Source: Phellopilus nigrolimitatus (lineage: Eukaryota; Basidiomycota; Agaricomycetes; Hymenochaetales; Hymenochaetaceae). From it: a stretch of 64,000 nt of DNA. Made by a program: the position numbers and the translations under genes. The notes under the pieces were generated by a model. The model ran no database searches, was not told the DNA's origin, and worked only from the letters and a program-made list of their open reading frames with translations. The stretch covers positions 124,001-188,000 of the forward strand of contig JAJOHG010000025.1 in the NCBI GenBank assembly GCA_021029095.1, in the 5' to 3' direction. This document shows positions 10,114 to 21,135 of this stretch, one piece after another. Position 1 is the first letter of the stretch. The number at the start of each line of letters is the position of its first letter.

Positions 10114-13023
10114 ATGGGGCGCCGCAAAATCGAGATCTTGCCTATAGCCGTCAGTCCTCTTCGTCTATCTATTATTTCCGAGCTCGTCCGAGCCCGCGTG
10201 CCGCGTGTGCACGCAAATAGCGCGTTTCTTCGCGCTTTTTTTACGGGCTCCGCATCGACTCGCGCGAGGAAATGAATGCAGCCTGGCTAACATTGTCCCG
10301 CTTGCACCCAGCATGAACGCAATCGGTCCGTCACATTCCTAAAGGCACGTCCCTCTCTTCGCTATTTATATTACGAGTCAATTCTCTTGGCATCGCCTCC
10401 TGTCCTATTTTTCGCCCTGTCGAGCCATCCGCTTTTAATTTTATAGCCTAACGTCTATTTTATTTATATTTTCTTCCCCGTCATCGTCCGCCCTCCCGCT
10501 CGTCGTCGTCGTTTCTTCGTCGTCCTCAGCGCAAGAACGGCCTCTTCAAAAAGGCATACGAGCTCGGCGTGCTGTGCTCCGTCGACGTTGCAGTCATCAT
10601 CTTCGGTGCGTCCGGGTTTCCGCCTCCGCGCTCTCACGCTCCTTACATCCGTGCTATTTTTATCCACGTCTGCACTCGCTCTCCCGACGTCAACCGACAA
10701 TGACAACGACAACGACGACGACGACGACAATTCACTACGACGATGTTTCGACGCGCACGCTGACAACGACGACACGCTGGCGCGATACAATGCATTTTGT
10801 ATACGCGTAGAGGAACGCGCGGGACACCATGTCAAGCTGCACGAGTACTGCTCGACCGACGTTGAGGGCATGGTCCAGCGGCACCTAAACGTTCGTTTCC
10901 TTCCCCTATCTTTTTCTCCGCAGCTCTATGTGACAGATTGAGCTAACGCGCCCCACCCTATCCCATAACCTTGCATCTATCATATCGACCCGCCAACCCT
11001 CAACGCTATTGCCTGGCTTCTCGCCGCCTTCTCCACGCACATGCGTCATACGTATCACAAATCACTAATATACCGTGTGCGTTTCATGCACATCTATATT
11101 GCAAACGGACGCCCCTATTTGACCCGCCTTCCGACATTTTTTGACGTGCCGATTGTCCACCGCGGCTGTATACAATATGTGCGTCCGATCGCGGGCGCCA
11201 CGCTGACTTTGGCGCTTACTGCGGCGGCCGTGGCCTCATCCGGATCTGGACCGGTTCCCCCGCGCGCGCAGTTTGAAGGCGAGAGGGAATCGAAGCACCC
11301 CGCGGACTTCAGCAACAAGCCGGATGTGAACGCGGAGGAGGACGACGACGAGGATGACGAGGACGGCGCCCGGCGGCGTGGCAGCGGGTCCGGCAAGCCC
11401 GGGCCCAGTGGGAGTGGACTTGGAGGGTCGGGCGGAGGTAGCGGCGGCGGTGGTGGTGGGGGAGGAGGTTCGAGTTCACGTCTTCCTCAGCAGGGCGGAC
11501 AGCAGCAGCAGGGCCAGCAGGGCCAGCAAAGGGGTGGGATGATGTCTGGAAGGTCAAGTACTGCAGCTGGGGGGATGAACATCGGACTTGACGTGAGTGA
11601 ACCTCCGCCTCATACTGCTCGTGTGCTGACGCACTTCGATCCACTCTGTTTTGTTTTTATTAATTTGCGGACCTTCTTGAATTTCCGCGCGGCCCAGCTT
11701 GACTACCGCCCACCGCTCTCGCTCCCGCATGTCCCGCACCACCTGCAGATACCTTCGCACCTCTCGCCCACGTCCTACAACCCCAGCGCGAGCCTGCCGG
11801 TCTCGCTCGAGCGGACGGCCTCGTCCTTCGGCGTCGGCGCGGGCGCCAACGTCGGCCTTCATGCGCCAAAGCGCCCGCGCCTCGACTCCGGCGCGGGCAG
11901 CCCGTCGTACCCCGGCGGGCCCTCCGCGTACACGATCGACGACCCGCACGCACACGCGCATGCTGCGTACGGGCTCTCGAGCGGCGGCAACGTGGGAGGC
12001 GGGGGCGGTGGGGGCTCGCCCTCCCAGAGCAACTTCTTCGGGCAAAATCTGGGCTTCGGGCGGCCCTCACCGCAGGGTGGGCGGATGAGTGGGCAGAGCG
12101 GCGGCGGGGGTGGGTACGCCCCGCTGTATGGCCAGGCGAGCAACCCGTTCGCCGGCCTCCTCGCCGGTGCAGGAAGCCCAGGCGGCGGGGGCAGCTCGTC
12201 TGCGTCGTCGCACTCGCACGGGCACCACCCGGGACACCATTCCTCCCACCCGTCCCACTCCTCGCACTCTGGCCACTCGTCGCATACAGCGCACCAGGCG
12301 CACTTCGACGCGTCTCCGCTCGAGTGGCCCATGCACGGCGCGCCCTCCACAAACGCGTCGAACCCGTCGATGTCGAGCGCGTCGAGCGCGTCGTCGGGCG
12401 CGCCGCAGCCGCCCGGGTCCAACCGCGCGTCGGGCGGCAGCGGCGGGGGGAGCAGCGACACGTCCTGGCTGGATTTTTTATCTAGCGCCGCGCCTGCGTC
12501 CGGGGCGGGCGGTGCATCGGCGGCTTCCCCGGTCCTCGCCGCGCACGCGGATTCGCGCCCGGGATCCGTGTCCGGCGGCGGAAAGCGCGCGCGCTCCACG
12601 AGCATAAAGGAGGAGGAGAGCGACGCGAGCGTCGGCGGGAGCCGCGTGGGCGCGAACGGCGACGGCTTCGGGCTGGGCGGGCTGGGCAAGATGAAGACGC
12701 TGACTGGCGAGGCCTTATCGGACGTGCGGAGCGATGTGAGTGGTCCTGGCCCTGCTGTCACTGGCGCTATCGGCGGCGGGGAGAGCGAGCGGAAGCGAAT
12801 GCGTTACTGACGATGTTGTTTTGTTTTTGCCCCCTCCCAACCTACCCTTTTCCTCACCCCGCTTTGTTCTGCCTTTTTTTCTTTCTTCTCGTGTGTGTGC
12901 CTCGCGTTCGCGTTTCCCTGGGCTGTCGTCTCGCTGTTGCTATTTGCTATCTGTTTTCTCGCCTTGCAGTTCCAGAAGGAGCAGACACAGACTCTGAACG
13001 ACGTCAGTAGTTGGTTCTCGTAG
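10114..13023 (+). CDS. MADS-box transcription factor, Rlm1/MEF2 type
   Basis: MADS-box factors bind CArG-type AT-rich DNA as dimers. The Rlm1 branch acts downstream of the cell-wall-integrity MAP kinase in other fungi (family knowledge). Model of seven exons: 10114-10149, 10312-10344, 10530-10605, 10811-10890, 11272-11592, 11698-12735, 12970-13023, about 545 residues. Residues 1-48 form the MADS box ([44 protein letters not shown]), followed by the MEF2-like extension [20 protein letters not shown]. The rest is low complexity: an acidic run, Gly/Gln-rich stretches, a His/Ser-rich block (about 12205-12305) and a basic KKAR-like patch near the end. Introns are unusually long for this window (105-381 bases). 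Intron 2 starts with GC. If the last intron is retained, the protein ends SERKRMRY instead of LNDVSSWFS. Confidence 0.9.
10345..10529 (+). other. GC-AG intron inside the MADS box
   Basis: The MADS-box sequence fixes the exon junction exactly: the codons for FLK end at 10344 and those for RKNGLFKK start at 10530. The intron therefore begins GCACGT and ends CTCAG. No GT donor keeps the frame. Confidence 0.8.
10696..10730 (+). repeat. ACA/ACG trinucleotide microsatellite in a MADS intron
   Basis: A run of ACA and ACG triplets lies inside intron 3 of the MADS-box gene. It is likely length-polymorphic and has no coding role. Confidence 0.8.
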
Positions 13024-14679
13024 CCACGCGTACCTACACACCTTCCGCTTCCGCGTCCACGTCCGCTGACTCCCCCACGGACCCGTTCGTCCAGCGAAAA
13101 CCGATATAGAGCTTCGTTTGTACGTCTGCGCGCCCCGTCTTTCCGCGTTGTTGCTGCTGTGTCGCCTCCGATCCTGCCTTCTCGCTTGCTTGCTTGCTTT
13201 CTGAAATGGACACGGGACTCTCGGTTTGTACTCCGTAATTCCATATTGTTTTTGTTTTGTTTTCGCACATATTCGCTATCAGTTATCTCGCCGGAAAGGA
13301 CCTTCATGAGAAAGTGCGGACTAAACGTTGTCTGTACGCCCCCCTCTTTTTTTTTTTTTCTTTCTACGGAACGCCACTTTTTTGTTTCCTTCTTCTGCTT
13401 TATCTTGTTTACTGGGTGGATTCAATTGGCTTCAGGTGACTCGGCTTTCACGATTCTTCCCCCCTTTCTTTTTGCACACATTCGTTTTCCCCTGCATGAT
13501 TTGGAACCTGCATAATCGTTATCTTGGACATTGCTACCAACAGCTGCCGCCGCCGCCGTAATGCGGGCATCCCACCATATCGCTTCTGCTTCTGCCATTC
13601 CGCCTTCCGCTTCCGCTTCAACTACACTTCTGGGCTCATTTCCTTTTTCTTGGAACACTGACAAAGATAACAAAAGGATAGTATAGATAGTATCCGTCGA
13701 TCGCAGCGGCATTTTTTTTGCAAAAATATACACAGAACTCCTGCTAATTTCAAATGCATCCCCCCGGTGACCTAGGTCTGCAGATGCGTTGGCTGGACCA
13801 GCTACGTACATGTACATACATATAGCCAGCGCGGGTACCTAAGCAAAAATAAAAAGAACCTCCCGCGCCTCTATTTTTTGTTCTGCCCCTCCGTGTGTAT
13901 TTATTCTCGTCGGCGATGCGAGTCGCGCACACGCAAATCGTGCATTGCGTGATCGGCACGCGTCTCTTTTATTCGACAGAGAATATTCGCGGAAATCGCT
14001 GCAAGAATAGATAAGCGTTCGATCCCCCGACCCCCCGCGAAAACACGCTGAAACGAGATATCATCTGGAGCGCACGCGCGATCTGCGGCAGGCTAAAGCC
14101 TAATTTCGCGTTTCAGAGTAGGCGAGACAAGGAGAGCTCGATGTTAGTGCATATGTCGACGTAGTATTTCATATGTGTGTATAAGAATTCAGATTAAGAC
14201 GGAAAAATGGATGCGGCTGCAAACTCCCATGCGTCGAAGGATAGCCTCGGCAGGACAAGCGGTGAGATAACGTAGAAAAGGAGGTCATCGAAAGTCGAGC
14301 TGATCCGACCTGAAATCTTTTTCCTCAGCCTTTCCTTTTACATCAAGTAATCGATGAGTCGGATGGGACGTTCCTTCGCCATTTAGTGAGCTTAATCGTG
14401 GCATTCAGTGAGCAAAATACCATAGTCCGGAAATCCTGTCGTAAGCGTTACGCCCTATGGCAGCGACGGGAATATTTCATCTACTTATGTGCAAAAATGC
14501 AGGTGTCCTCGAGTCGGTTTCTTGAATTTTCATAAGATTCGTTTATCAGTCATAAACGAAACGAGAACAAGTGAGGCCCAAATTGTAAGGTAGGTTCGAT
14601 TCCTAAACAATCAAATGACTGGTTCAAAGTTAAATAAAAGCCTGGGAGGATTTTTTTTTTTCATATAGTGTGATCGTCC
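13024..14679. other. 3' flank of the MADS-box gene, no gene seen
   Basis: Pyrimidine-rich just after the MADS stop, with several T tracts (for example near 13350). AT-rich and featureless toward 14.6 kb. No open frame here resembles a protein I know. Confidence 0.55.
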
Positions 14680-15562
14680 TCAATCAACAATGTTCGGAAG
14701 GCTTGCAAAGATGCGCGAGAACTCTGCTATCATACCATCCCGATTGAAAAAAACGGTTGAGCACTTGTGGCATACATCGTCCCAGATCTCCAGACCGTCC
14801 CAGAACTGTGCGCCGAACCGCGCCGCAATTTCACCATCGCGCGTGGGCCTGCTTAGTTCCGATATAACGTGATATTTGAAAGCCGTCCACGACGTTTTGT
14901 TGTGTGCGTTGGAACGGCAGGCTCCGACATGTCGTTTGCAAATGATTTCCCAGTGAAACCTGCGCTTCCTCAGCCCCGCTTCTGTATTTTTGTCGTATGA
15001 AATCACCAGCGACTCCTGGATGGCGATCTCGCGACAGCCATGATACTCGATGAGCTTCAGGAGCGCCGGTGCATCTAACGACTCCAGCGCGGCCCTCTCA
15101 TGTGAAGTAGTAGCGCGTGGGTAGGACGTAAACTGGCAGGCATATTGAACTGTTTCTGTCCACCCTTGGCGAACAGCGAGTGCATATATCTCGATCGGAA
15201 AACCAGGGAACGTGGAGATATCACGTAGGGAGTTTCGGATTAGTGTAGTCATGTCGACTATATCGTATTTTGCTGCCGCAGTGGCGAGGCGCGATACGAA
15301 GGAAATTGGTGAGAGAATCTGTGGCTGACGACGCGGATAAATGCTGTCAAAGTAGCGCAACAACAACGTCCGTCGTCCGTTTCCTCTGATAAACACATGA
15401 TTTGTGTCAATAGGACTGACTAGGAGGCATCATTGCTGCGAAGACCTCCGAAGCCATTTTTAGAATGAAGGAGTGCACTCTGAAGCGAGCACCGTCTGAT
15501 GACTCTAGAGTGAGGTCCGCGTTAGGATCATTATAGGACGGATGAAAGGTCGGCGTCGACAT
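14680..15562 (-). pseudogene. BTB/POZ domain protein, copy 3 (one frameshift)
   Basis: On the minus strand the start MSTPTFHPSYNDPNADLTLE leads into the BTB core (SSDGARFRVHSFILKMASEV). A one-base shift near 15405-15415 follows MMPPSQS; the next frame continues PIDTNHVFIRGNGRR and stays open for 238 codons to 14680. The tail carries the family Cys pair and end motif (CHKCSTVFFNRDG, EFSRIFASLPNIVD). The shift lies in the same BTB linker as in copies 1 and 2. Without repair the product would be a short BTB stub. Confidence 0.75.
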
Positions 15563-15846
15563 GACCGTTGGTCATGAACATGCAGTTGCTTGCAAGAGAT
15601 CTTTCTCGTGATCATCGATGGCAATGACGGAGATTCAAATCCAAATCCAATGCTTAGTGTACAAAAAACTTAATCGTGAGCTCACTAGATTCAAAAGAAA
15701 CTGGTAAAAAAAAACACATTCGTAATTGCTTTATGTAGTCGAGCTAACAAAACGGGCAAACAGATAATGACACAAGTACCTATGTGAAGTTTGCCAGCTA
15801 GTCGGATTAGATCGTGCAATAACTCATTATGCGTACCTCCAGGAGT

Positions 15847-16782
15847 TTATAAAGGGTACGTCAATTCAATAAACTGTGGAAGGTTGTCGAGGATACGTCC
15901 GAACTCCGAGATCAACCCTCGTTTCTTAAAGAAGGGGGTTCCACAGCGGTTGCATCTGAGACCCAATAGAGGCGCTTGTTGCGGCGAGTTCCAAAAGAGT
16001 GGACCTCGGAGTATGTCACCGGAAGCGCTCTTCTCGAACTCCAGAGCAATGAAATGCTTGAGAGCGTTCCAATACCACTGGTCGAGGTCGATGTTCGGAC
16101 AGCCAGTCAAAGAATGGGCGGGTGTAAGCGCCGGCCAGCTCAATCTTTGTCCTGACTGAACTAGAAGTGAAGGCGTGTTATACTCGAGCTCCATGGCCTC
16201 AAGAACGAGTTCTTTTCGGCGGCGGTGAAGTTCGAAAAGCTTTAGCATGGAGCTACCAGTCAAGCGCTTGCAAGAGCATGGACGCGAATCGTCAGGTACG
16301 TAAATCAATATTGAGGGTCCGGTTCGATGCTGCGCACGCCTCCTCCATCCACCCATTCCTGCACGAAAGTACGTAAATCTCCAATGCGCTCCCAAGAAAC
16401 CCAGGCTTCATTATCGCATTCCGCACGAAAACAGCTACGTCCGGCATGTCGTATTTTTCGCCTGCGGCTGCGAGCTGAGTCGCAAATGCGCAGCAAGCAA
16501 TATCCGATGGGTGCCTGGCCAGGATAGATTATGTCAAGCATAGTCCTTACGAGCCTCTTGTCTTCGTCAAGGTGTACAACATTCTCCGTGGCACTCTCAT
16601 CGTTATTACCGCTCTTCTGCGGCAACGAGGCCATGGTTTTGAAGAATCCGGAACCGAGTTGAAGAATAATAGTATGAATTTTGAATTCTGTTCCATCCTG
16701 ATGATTTCAATGTGAGATCAGAGTCGAGAAACTGATAGGAAGAATATGATGAAGGAGCATTAATCACGGTTTTGTCGTCCAT
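15847..16782 (-). pseudogene. BTB/POZ domain protein, copy 4 (several frameshifts)
   Basis: The N-terminal part (MDDKTVINAPSSYSSY, FLDSDLTLKSSG) loses its frame near 16685-16695. A second frame carries MASLPQKSGNNDE through MLDIIYPGQ and is lost near 16505. A third piece (to 15847) holds HRRRKELVLEAMELEYN and the Cys-pair tail (CNRCGTPFFKKRGLISEFGR, NLPQFIE). Each break is crossed by continuous homology to the intact copy, so these are indels and not introns. This is one of the most eroded copies. Confidence 0.75.
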
Positions 16783-17258
16783 AATGTGGTCGTGGTAGGA
16801 GGTCAAACTGTGCTTTTACATAAATTGGAGCACGTTTCGGCAGTCACAAATTCGCGTATACAAGTGCATACATACAACTACAGATACAATTACAGAGAAG
16901 CAAGTCCGTGAGCAAGGAGGAAATGACATCAATTAGACTCTTGCATCACTACTGCCTGGATCATTCTCGCCCATAAGCAATAGCAATAGCAAGACACGGA
17001 AAGGCGACCTACGGGGGTTACCGCAGTCATAAGTTGCGATTCACAATGCTCAAGCCCCCTGATACACACCTGTGAATAAGGGAATCGTTAAGCAAGGGTG
17101 ATTGCGGGTCCAAAGTCAGAATCAGTTGCTTCAGAGTCCCTGTATTTTCTCGTATGACGGCATCTTCGGCTTCGGCTTCGCGCGATCCGTCTCCGTTAAA
17201 ACAGCGAGAAGCGATTGATGATACTAAGGAAGCGTACGGGCAGTCGAACTCCCGTAGT
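16783..17258. other. Spacer between BTB copy 4 and the F-box gene
   Basis: AT-rich, no protein-like frame. It probably holds the 3' end of the F-box transcript on the minus strand. Nothing else supported. Confidence 0.5.
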
Positions 17259-18479
17259 TCAAGCGTCTCGAGGGAAGGGGCACAGCAAGAATTCAGTTTT
17301 GCTTGTACTTATAGTCTTCTGAGAGTCATTGAAATGAATAAGGTTGCGTCCAGACTCTGGGTCTTTTAATTTGCTGAGTGCTTGAAGAAGTTCCTCGGAG
17401 ATTACGGAGCCACTTAGAGCCAGATGTCGAAGACGAGGGGTGAGCTTGAGCAGTTGAACAAGCATGTAAGATGCCATCGAGGTTCCGAGGAGTGTCAACC
17501 GCTCGAGAGGTGCACTTGAACGTCGTATAATACTGAGTATCTGGTCGCTCCAAGACTGGTTTAGTTCAGGGTGTGCCAGGCCGTTCATATCTAGCGATAG
17601 ATCTCGGAGAGCAGGAAGGGTCAAATGACCAAGAAGTGTACTGGGCTCCGAGTCATTAGAAAAGCATGCAATCTTCAAGTGTGAAAGCCGGGAGAGAACG
17701 AGGGGTACCTTCTCGAGAGGAAGCGGAGAGACCATACTGTGGAACCGGATGTCAAGACTCTCCAGATTCGGGCAGATCGAGAGCCACGTCATGCAATCCT
17801 TCATCGACGAACACAAATCTATTTCGAGGCTGGTCATGGTAGTCGCCACAGTCGAGCCACGACTGGGGCACAGCATGGGACTCGACAAGCGCATTCTGCG
17901 CAGCTTGGGGCAATATGAGAGATCGGCGAAATGAACGCTCCCGTAGAAGTAATCGAAGTACTTAGTCGAAATAGAGAGGTACTCGAGCTGCGGTGCTCCC
18001 GAAAAGAGCTCACGGAGTATGGGATCCACGGTGAACAGGTCGAGTGTGTGCAGGTCGAGCGTGCGCCACCGGTGCGAGACGGTCACGAGCTTGTCGGTGA
18101 GCATTTTCATGCCGTGAAGGTATCGTTTGGCTCGAGTCTGTTCAAAGAACACAGGATGTTCAGAGTCCCTCATCTCGTGGCACATTTTGATGTACAACGG
18201 TCGCGTTGGACCAGCTCGAGAAATCCAAAGGTCGAAAAGGCGCACGTCGTTTGCTGGATCAGTGCCACGTTCACCGAGCTCGATTCTGGTCCAAAGGCGT
18301 TGATGCGAAATGGCGACACTCCTCCAATACTGGCATACCCAAGTCAATGTGAACAAAGGTGAATTTGAAGACGGACTGCCACGGCTCCCAGCGTCGTCAG
18401 ATTCAACAAAATGCATAAAAATGTCGAGCAACATCTCTTGCGGTAGCGGGCGGGATGGGATTGGAAAAAAGGACACCAT
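17259..18479 (-). CDS. F-box domain protein with degenerate leucine-rich repeats
   Basis: Single open frame of 406 codons. Residues about 9-55 form an F-box (LPQEMLLDIFMHFV, then WVCQYWRSVAISHQRLWTRI), the module that binds Skp1 in SCF ubiquitin ligases. The remainder reads as irregular leucine-rich repeats (YLSISTKYFDYF, NLESLDIRFHS, RLSHLKIACFS, RLRHLALSGSV), the usual substrate-recruiting part in Agaricomycete F-box families. Start chosen at MVSFFPIPSRPL, the first Met in frame. An upstream Met (MASSQLPENG) lies in a different frame separated by a T run and could mark a variant start. It is the only F-box gene here and is set among BTB copies, which are adaptors of another ubiquitin-ligase class; whether that is meaningful is unknown. 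Confidence 0.85.
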   Translation of the reverse strand: MVSFFPIPSRPLPQEMLLDIFMHFVESDDAGSRGSPSSNSPLFTLTWVCQYWRSVAISHQRLWTRIELGERGTDPANDVRLFDLWISRAGPTRPLYIKMCHEMRDSEHPVFFEQTRAKRYLHGMKMLTDKLVTVSHRWRTLDLHTLDLFTVDPILRELFSGAPQLEYLSISTKYFDYFYGSVHFADLSYCPKLRRMRLSSPMLCPSRGSTVATTMTSLEIDLCSSMKDCMTWLSICPNLESLDIRFHSMVSPLPLEKVPLVLSRLSHLKIACFSNDSEPSTLLGHLTLPALRDLSLDMNGLAHPELNQSWSDQILSIIRRSSAPLERLTLLGTSMASYMLVQLLKLTPRLRHLALSGSVISEELLQALSKLKDPESGRNLIHFNDSQKTISTSKTEFLLCPFPRDA

Positions 18480-18838
18480 TTTCGGGTAACTGGCTGGAAG
18501 CCATAGCTACGCAGGAGGGCGGAAAAGAAAAACGGCGATGAAAAGCACAGGAAAACAGGGTTTAAGACGGATGGACCTGTGGCGTAGGGACTGCAGCGCA
18601 TCGGGCCCATAAGCCGAGAAAGTCAGTGCTAAATATTGTGATTTCCATTTTGAACTTAATTGATAACTCTTAGGTGGATTAATTGCGGGGATGCCAGGAC
18701 TTGTTGAAACAAAGGAAACGCACCTTCTGGCACGTTGGTACGGCACGGTAGATACGTACTTGAAGCGGAGTTTAAAACATACGTACTGCCGAGCTCACAC
18801 ATAGCCTCGAGACTCAGCGTTTCTGTGCCCCTCCTAAC
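18480..18838. promoter_or_regulatory. Shared intergenic region between divergent F-box and BTB genes
   Basis: These 359 bases separate the start codons of the F-box gene (minus) and BTB copy 5 (plus), so promoter elements of both must lie here. I do not see a clear TATA box or a repeated operator. Confidence 0.45.
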
Positions 18839-19735
18839 ATGTCGACAACGGACTCTAGTCAAACTGAATATCATCGCTCTTACTCTCTCCCGGATGCCGA
18901 CCTCGTCTTTGTTTCTAGAGACGGTATAAAATTCAGGGTGCACTCCCCGATTCTTAAACTTGTGTCAGGGGTTTTCCGCGGAATGCTGAGCATACCGCAC
19001 GACACGAATGAAGGCCCGGACGATCCAATACCCATCGATGAAAATGCAGACATCCTAGCTGCCCTCCTGGACGCGGCTTATCCCAATATCGGGCAGGATA
19101 GGCGGGCTCTGTGGGAGACGCTCGGCAAATCACCAGCAGCGCTTGTTGCCGCAGCAGACAAATACGAAATGTCCGCTGTTATGGACGACCTTCGTTCCCG
19201 CATTTTCCATGCGGTACCCCTGACCCTTAAGCCAACGCCCATTATGATGTACGGTATGGCCTGCAAATTAGGATGGGAGTCGGAAGCCAAAACCGCGTCC
19301 TCGGAGACTCTTTTTTTGGACCTTACCTCCCCAGACTCGATCTCCGACCTAGAAAAGCTCGACTCACGCGATGTTCTCAGCCTTCAGAAGTTGCATAGGG
19401 AGCGGAGAGATATCATTTTTCAGTCTATTCGTGACATGATTCGCGTTCGTGTGCAGTTACATTGCCCAATAAACGACTGTTCGGAGCCCCAAATGGAAAA
19501 CGATAGTAGATGGAGAAGTTTTCTCTATCGAGTCTCTTCGATAATACAGGGTACCTCATATGCAAGCGTCTTGGTTGACTTGTACTTCTGGCAAGACCCC
19601 GAATGCGTCTCAATCTTTGACATCGAAATGCGTTGTGAACATGGATCGAAATGCTCTTGGTATCCCGGCTTTGACAAAGGGAAATTCATCGCGGAGATCG
19701 AACGAACTATTGCTGGGTTGCCTACGACGATTTGA
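18839..19735 (+). CDS. BTB/POZ domain protein, copy 5 (the intact copy)
   Basis: Uninterrupted frame of 298 codons, the only unbroken member of the family in this window. Residues about 18-95 form the BTB domain (DADLVFVSRDGIKFRVHSPI, FRGMLSIPHDTN, ILAALLDAAYPN). A helical half follows (AADKYEMSAVMDDLRSRI, YGMACKLGWESEAK, LQKLHRERRDIIFQS). The C-terminus (about 265-298) has the family Cys/basic segment and the end motif EIERTIAGLPTTI. No second domain such as MATH, Kelch or BACK is recognised. Likely role: dimeric adaptor, possibly for Cullin-3; this is family inference only. It is the natural reference for judging the broken paralogues. Confidence 0.9.
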   Translation: MSTTDSSQTEYHRSYSLPDADLVFVSRDGIKFRVHSPILKLVSGVFRGMLSIPHDTNEGPDDPIPIDENADILAALLDAAYPNIGQDRRALWETLGKSPAALVAAADKYEMSAVMDDLRSRIFHAVPLTLKPTPIMMYGMACKLGWESEAKTASSETLFLDLTSPDSISDLEKLDSRDVLSLQKLHRERRDIIFQSIRDMIRVRVQLHCPINDCSEPQMENDSRWRSFLYRVSSIIQGTSYASVLVDLYFWQDPECVSIFDIEMRCEHGSKCSWYPGFDKGKFIAEIERTIAGLPTTI

Positions 19736-20188
19736 AGTATATGTGAGTATTTTTTTGAAGTCTGTAGATCAGGCTTTTTGATTTATAAGTCGTATGTAGC
19801 CATCGCAACTCCCTTAGTAAACCCGTCTGCAACACACACTTTGGACCTCCGAACTGTTCGTCATGTCATGTATTCTTTGTGTCGCTTGCTGTCTTGTAAA
19901 TTCTCTTTCTGGTAATCTTGCTCGCTCGCTATTGTCCATGGCCTTTTCTCGTGACAATTTATACGTAGATGTACCAGTATCTGCTTTACGAATACTTATC
20001 TATACAACATTGAACGTGTCTGAGAAAGATGGAATGAGCATTCGGCAGAAACTCTTCGAAAATTTCTACGTCGAGAGTCTTATACATATAGATCTCGCCA
20101 AGGGGTGTTCAAAAACTGAAAAACTTAGAGTCAGTGCGAAAGCGACGGAGCAAACAATCGTCGAATGCGCTTACGATGGGAGCACAAT
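19736..20188. other. Spacer between convergent BTB copies 5 and 6
   Basis: Both neighbouring BTB genes end here, so it should contain two transcript ends. A 109-codon plus-strand frame overlaps the end of copy 6 in antisense and is not gene-like. Confidence 0.5.
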
Positions 20189-21135
20189 CTAATCGACTTC
20201 CATTGGAAAACGTTTCGCAATAAGCTGAAACTCCTTTGCAAGATTTCCTTTGATTAAAGAAAGGTTTCGAACACTTAGTGCATTTATTGTCCCAAAGTGC
20301 CTTCAACTCGCCGCCGTCCCAAAATCCGTTTTTCAGTCTTTGCTCGAAGTCAACTGGCGAGAGCTTGTCCACCTCCGTCAGCAAGTGCAGCTGAAATGCT
20401 GCCCATGCCGCTTTGTCATATGCCGTAGAGACACAATTCCCAGCATGCCCCTTAGCGATAACCTCCCAGCGCAGATGGTCCTGGCGAGTCTGTTTGGCTG
20501 CATTTTTGTCGTAGGAGATTGTCATGGCTTTGATGGCCATATCATGACGGCAACGATGCAAGTCCATGAGCTTCAGAAGCGACTTCGTATCCATCGACTC
20601 CAGAGTCGGCTTCTCAACCGGATTCTCGGGGTTTGGAGGAGGAACGAACCGTGACGCATAGCGCGCATCGCTTTCCCACCCCTGGCCACTCGCAAGCGCG
20701 TAATGCTGTAAAGAGGTTCCAGAGGACGCAGGTAGTTCGCGTGATATCGACGCGCGGATACGATGTGTTGCGTCGAGAATGTCGTATTTGCCTGCTGCGG
20801 AAGCCAGGCGACATACAAATGAGAATGGGTGGAGTTTCGGCGGGGAGCGGCGAGGATAAATAGAGTCGAGGAGTGCCTTCACGATCGCCTGGTCCTCCTT
20901 CAGCTTAACAGCTGCCTGCTGGTCCGGATTTGGAGACGATGCTCCGGAAACGTTCAGGACCCTAGCAAAGTCATCCGATGCCAGCCTGATGATGGGCGAA
21001 TGAACTTTGAAATGCATGCCATCCGAGGACTGAAAGATTATGTCCTGCGTCTGGATCGCAGTACTCGGGATGAGGATGTACGCCGCTGGACGCAATCGAC
21101 AAATTTGGGTCCGACTCTGACTGTTCAACATCTTG
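20189..21135 (-). pseudogene. BTB/POZ domain protein, copy 6 (two frameshifts)
   Basis: The minus-strand frame from about 21130 to 20250 carries most of the family sequence: DIIFQSSDGMHFKVHSPIIR, VKALLDSIYPRRSPPKL, FSFVCRLASAAGKYDILDA, YALASGQGWESDARYASRF and CTKCSKPFFNQ. The beginning is shifted: VHPHPEYCDPDA lies in another frame just upstream (break near 21045). The end is shifted too: KGNLAKEFQLIAKRFPMEVD resumes after a one-base change near 20255 and gives the expected stop at 20189. A translated product would have a wrong N-terminus and an aberrant tail. It is the second-best-preserved minus-strand copy. Confidence 0.75.

Noticed and set aside
8905..10127. Minus-strand open frames of 292 and 286 codons
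   Set aside because: They overlap plus-strand frames in GC-rich sequence, are Ser/Arg/Pro low complexity, have no domain, and the second runs antisense into the MADS-box start.
11859..12761. A 300-codon minus-strand frame opposite the MADS gene
   Set aside because: It is the shadow of the Gly/Ser/His-rich MADS exon; the Pro/Cys-rich translation follows from that composition.
11041..12810. A single 589-codon plus-strand frame starting inside a MADS intron
   Set aside because: Its start lies upstream of a good acceptor at 11271, and MADS-box homology places exon 4 before that intron; the frame is real coding only from 11272 and contains a further intron.
14590..14606. GGTTCGATTCC, a perfect match to a tRNA internal B-box
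   Set aside because: No A-box at the right distance upstream, no acceptor or anticodon stem can be drawn, and the T-stem pairs only partly.
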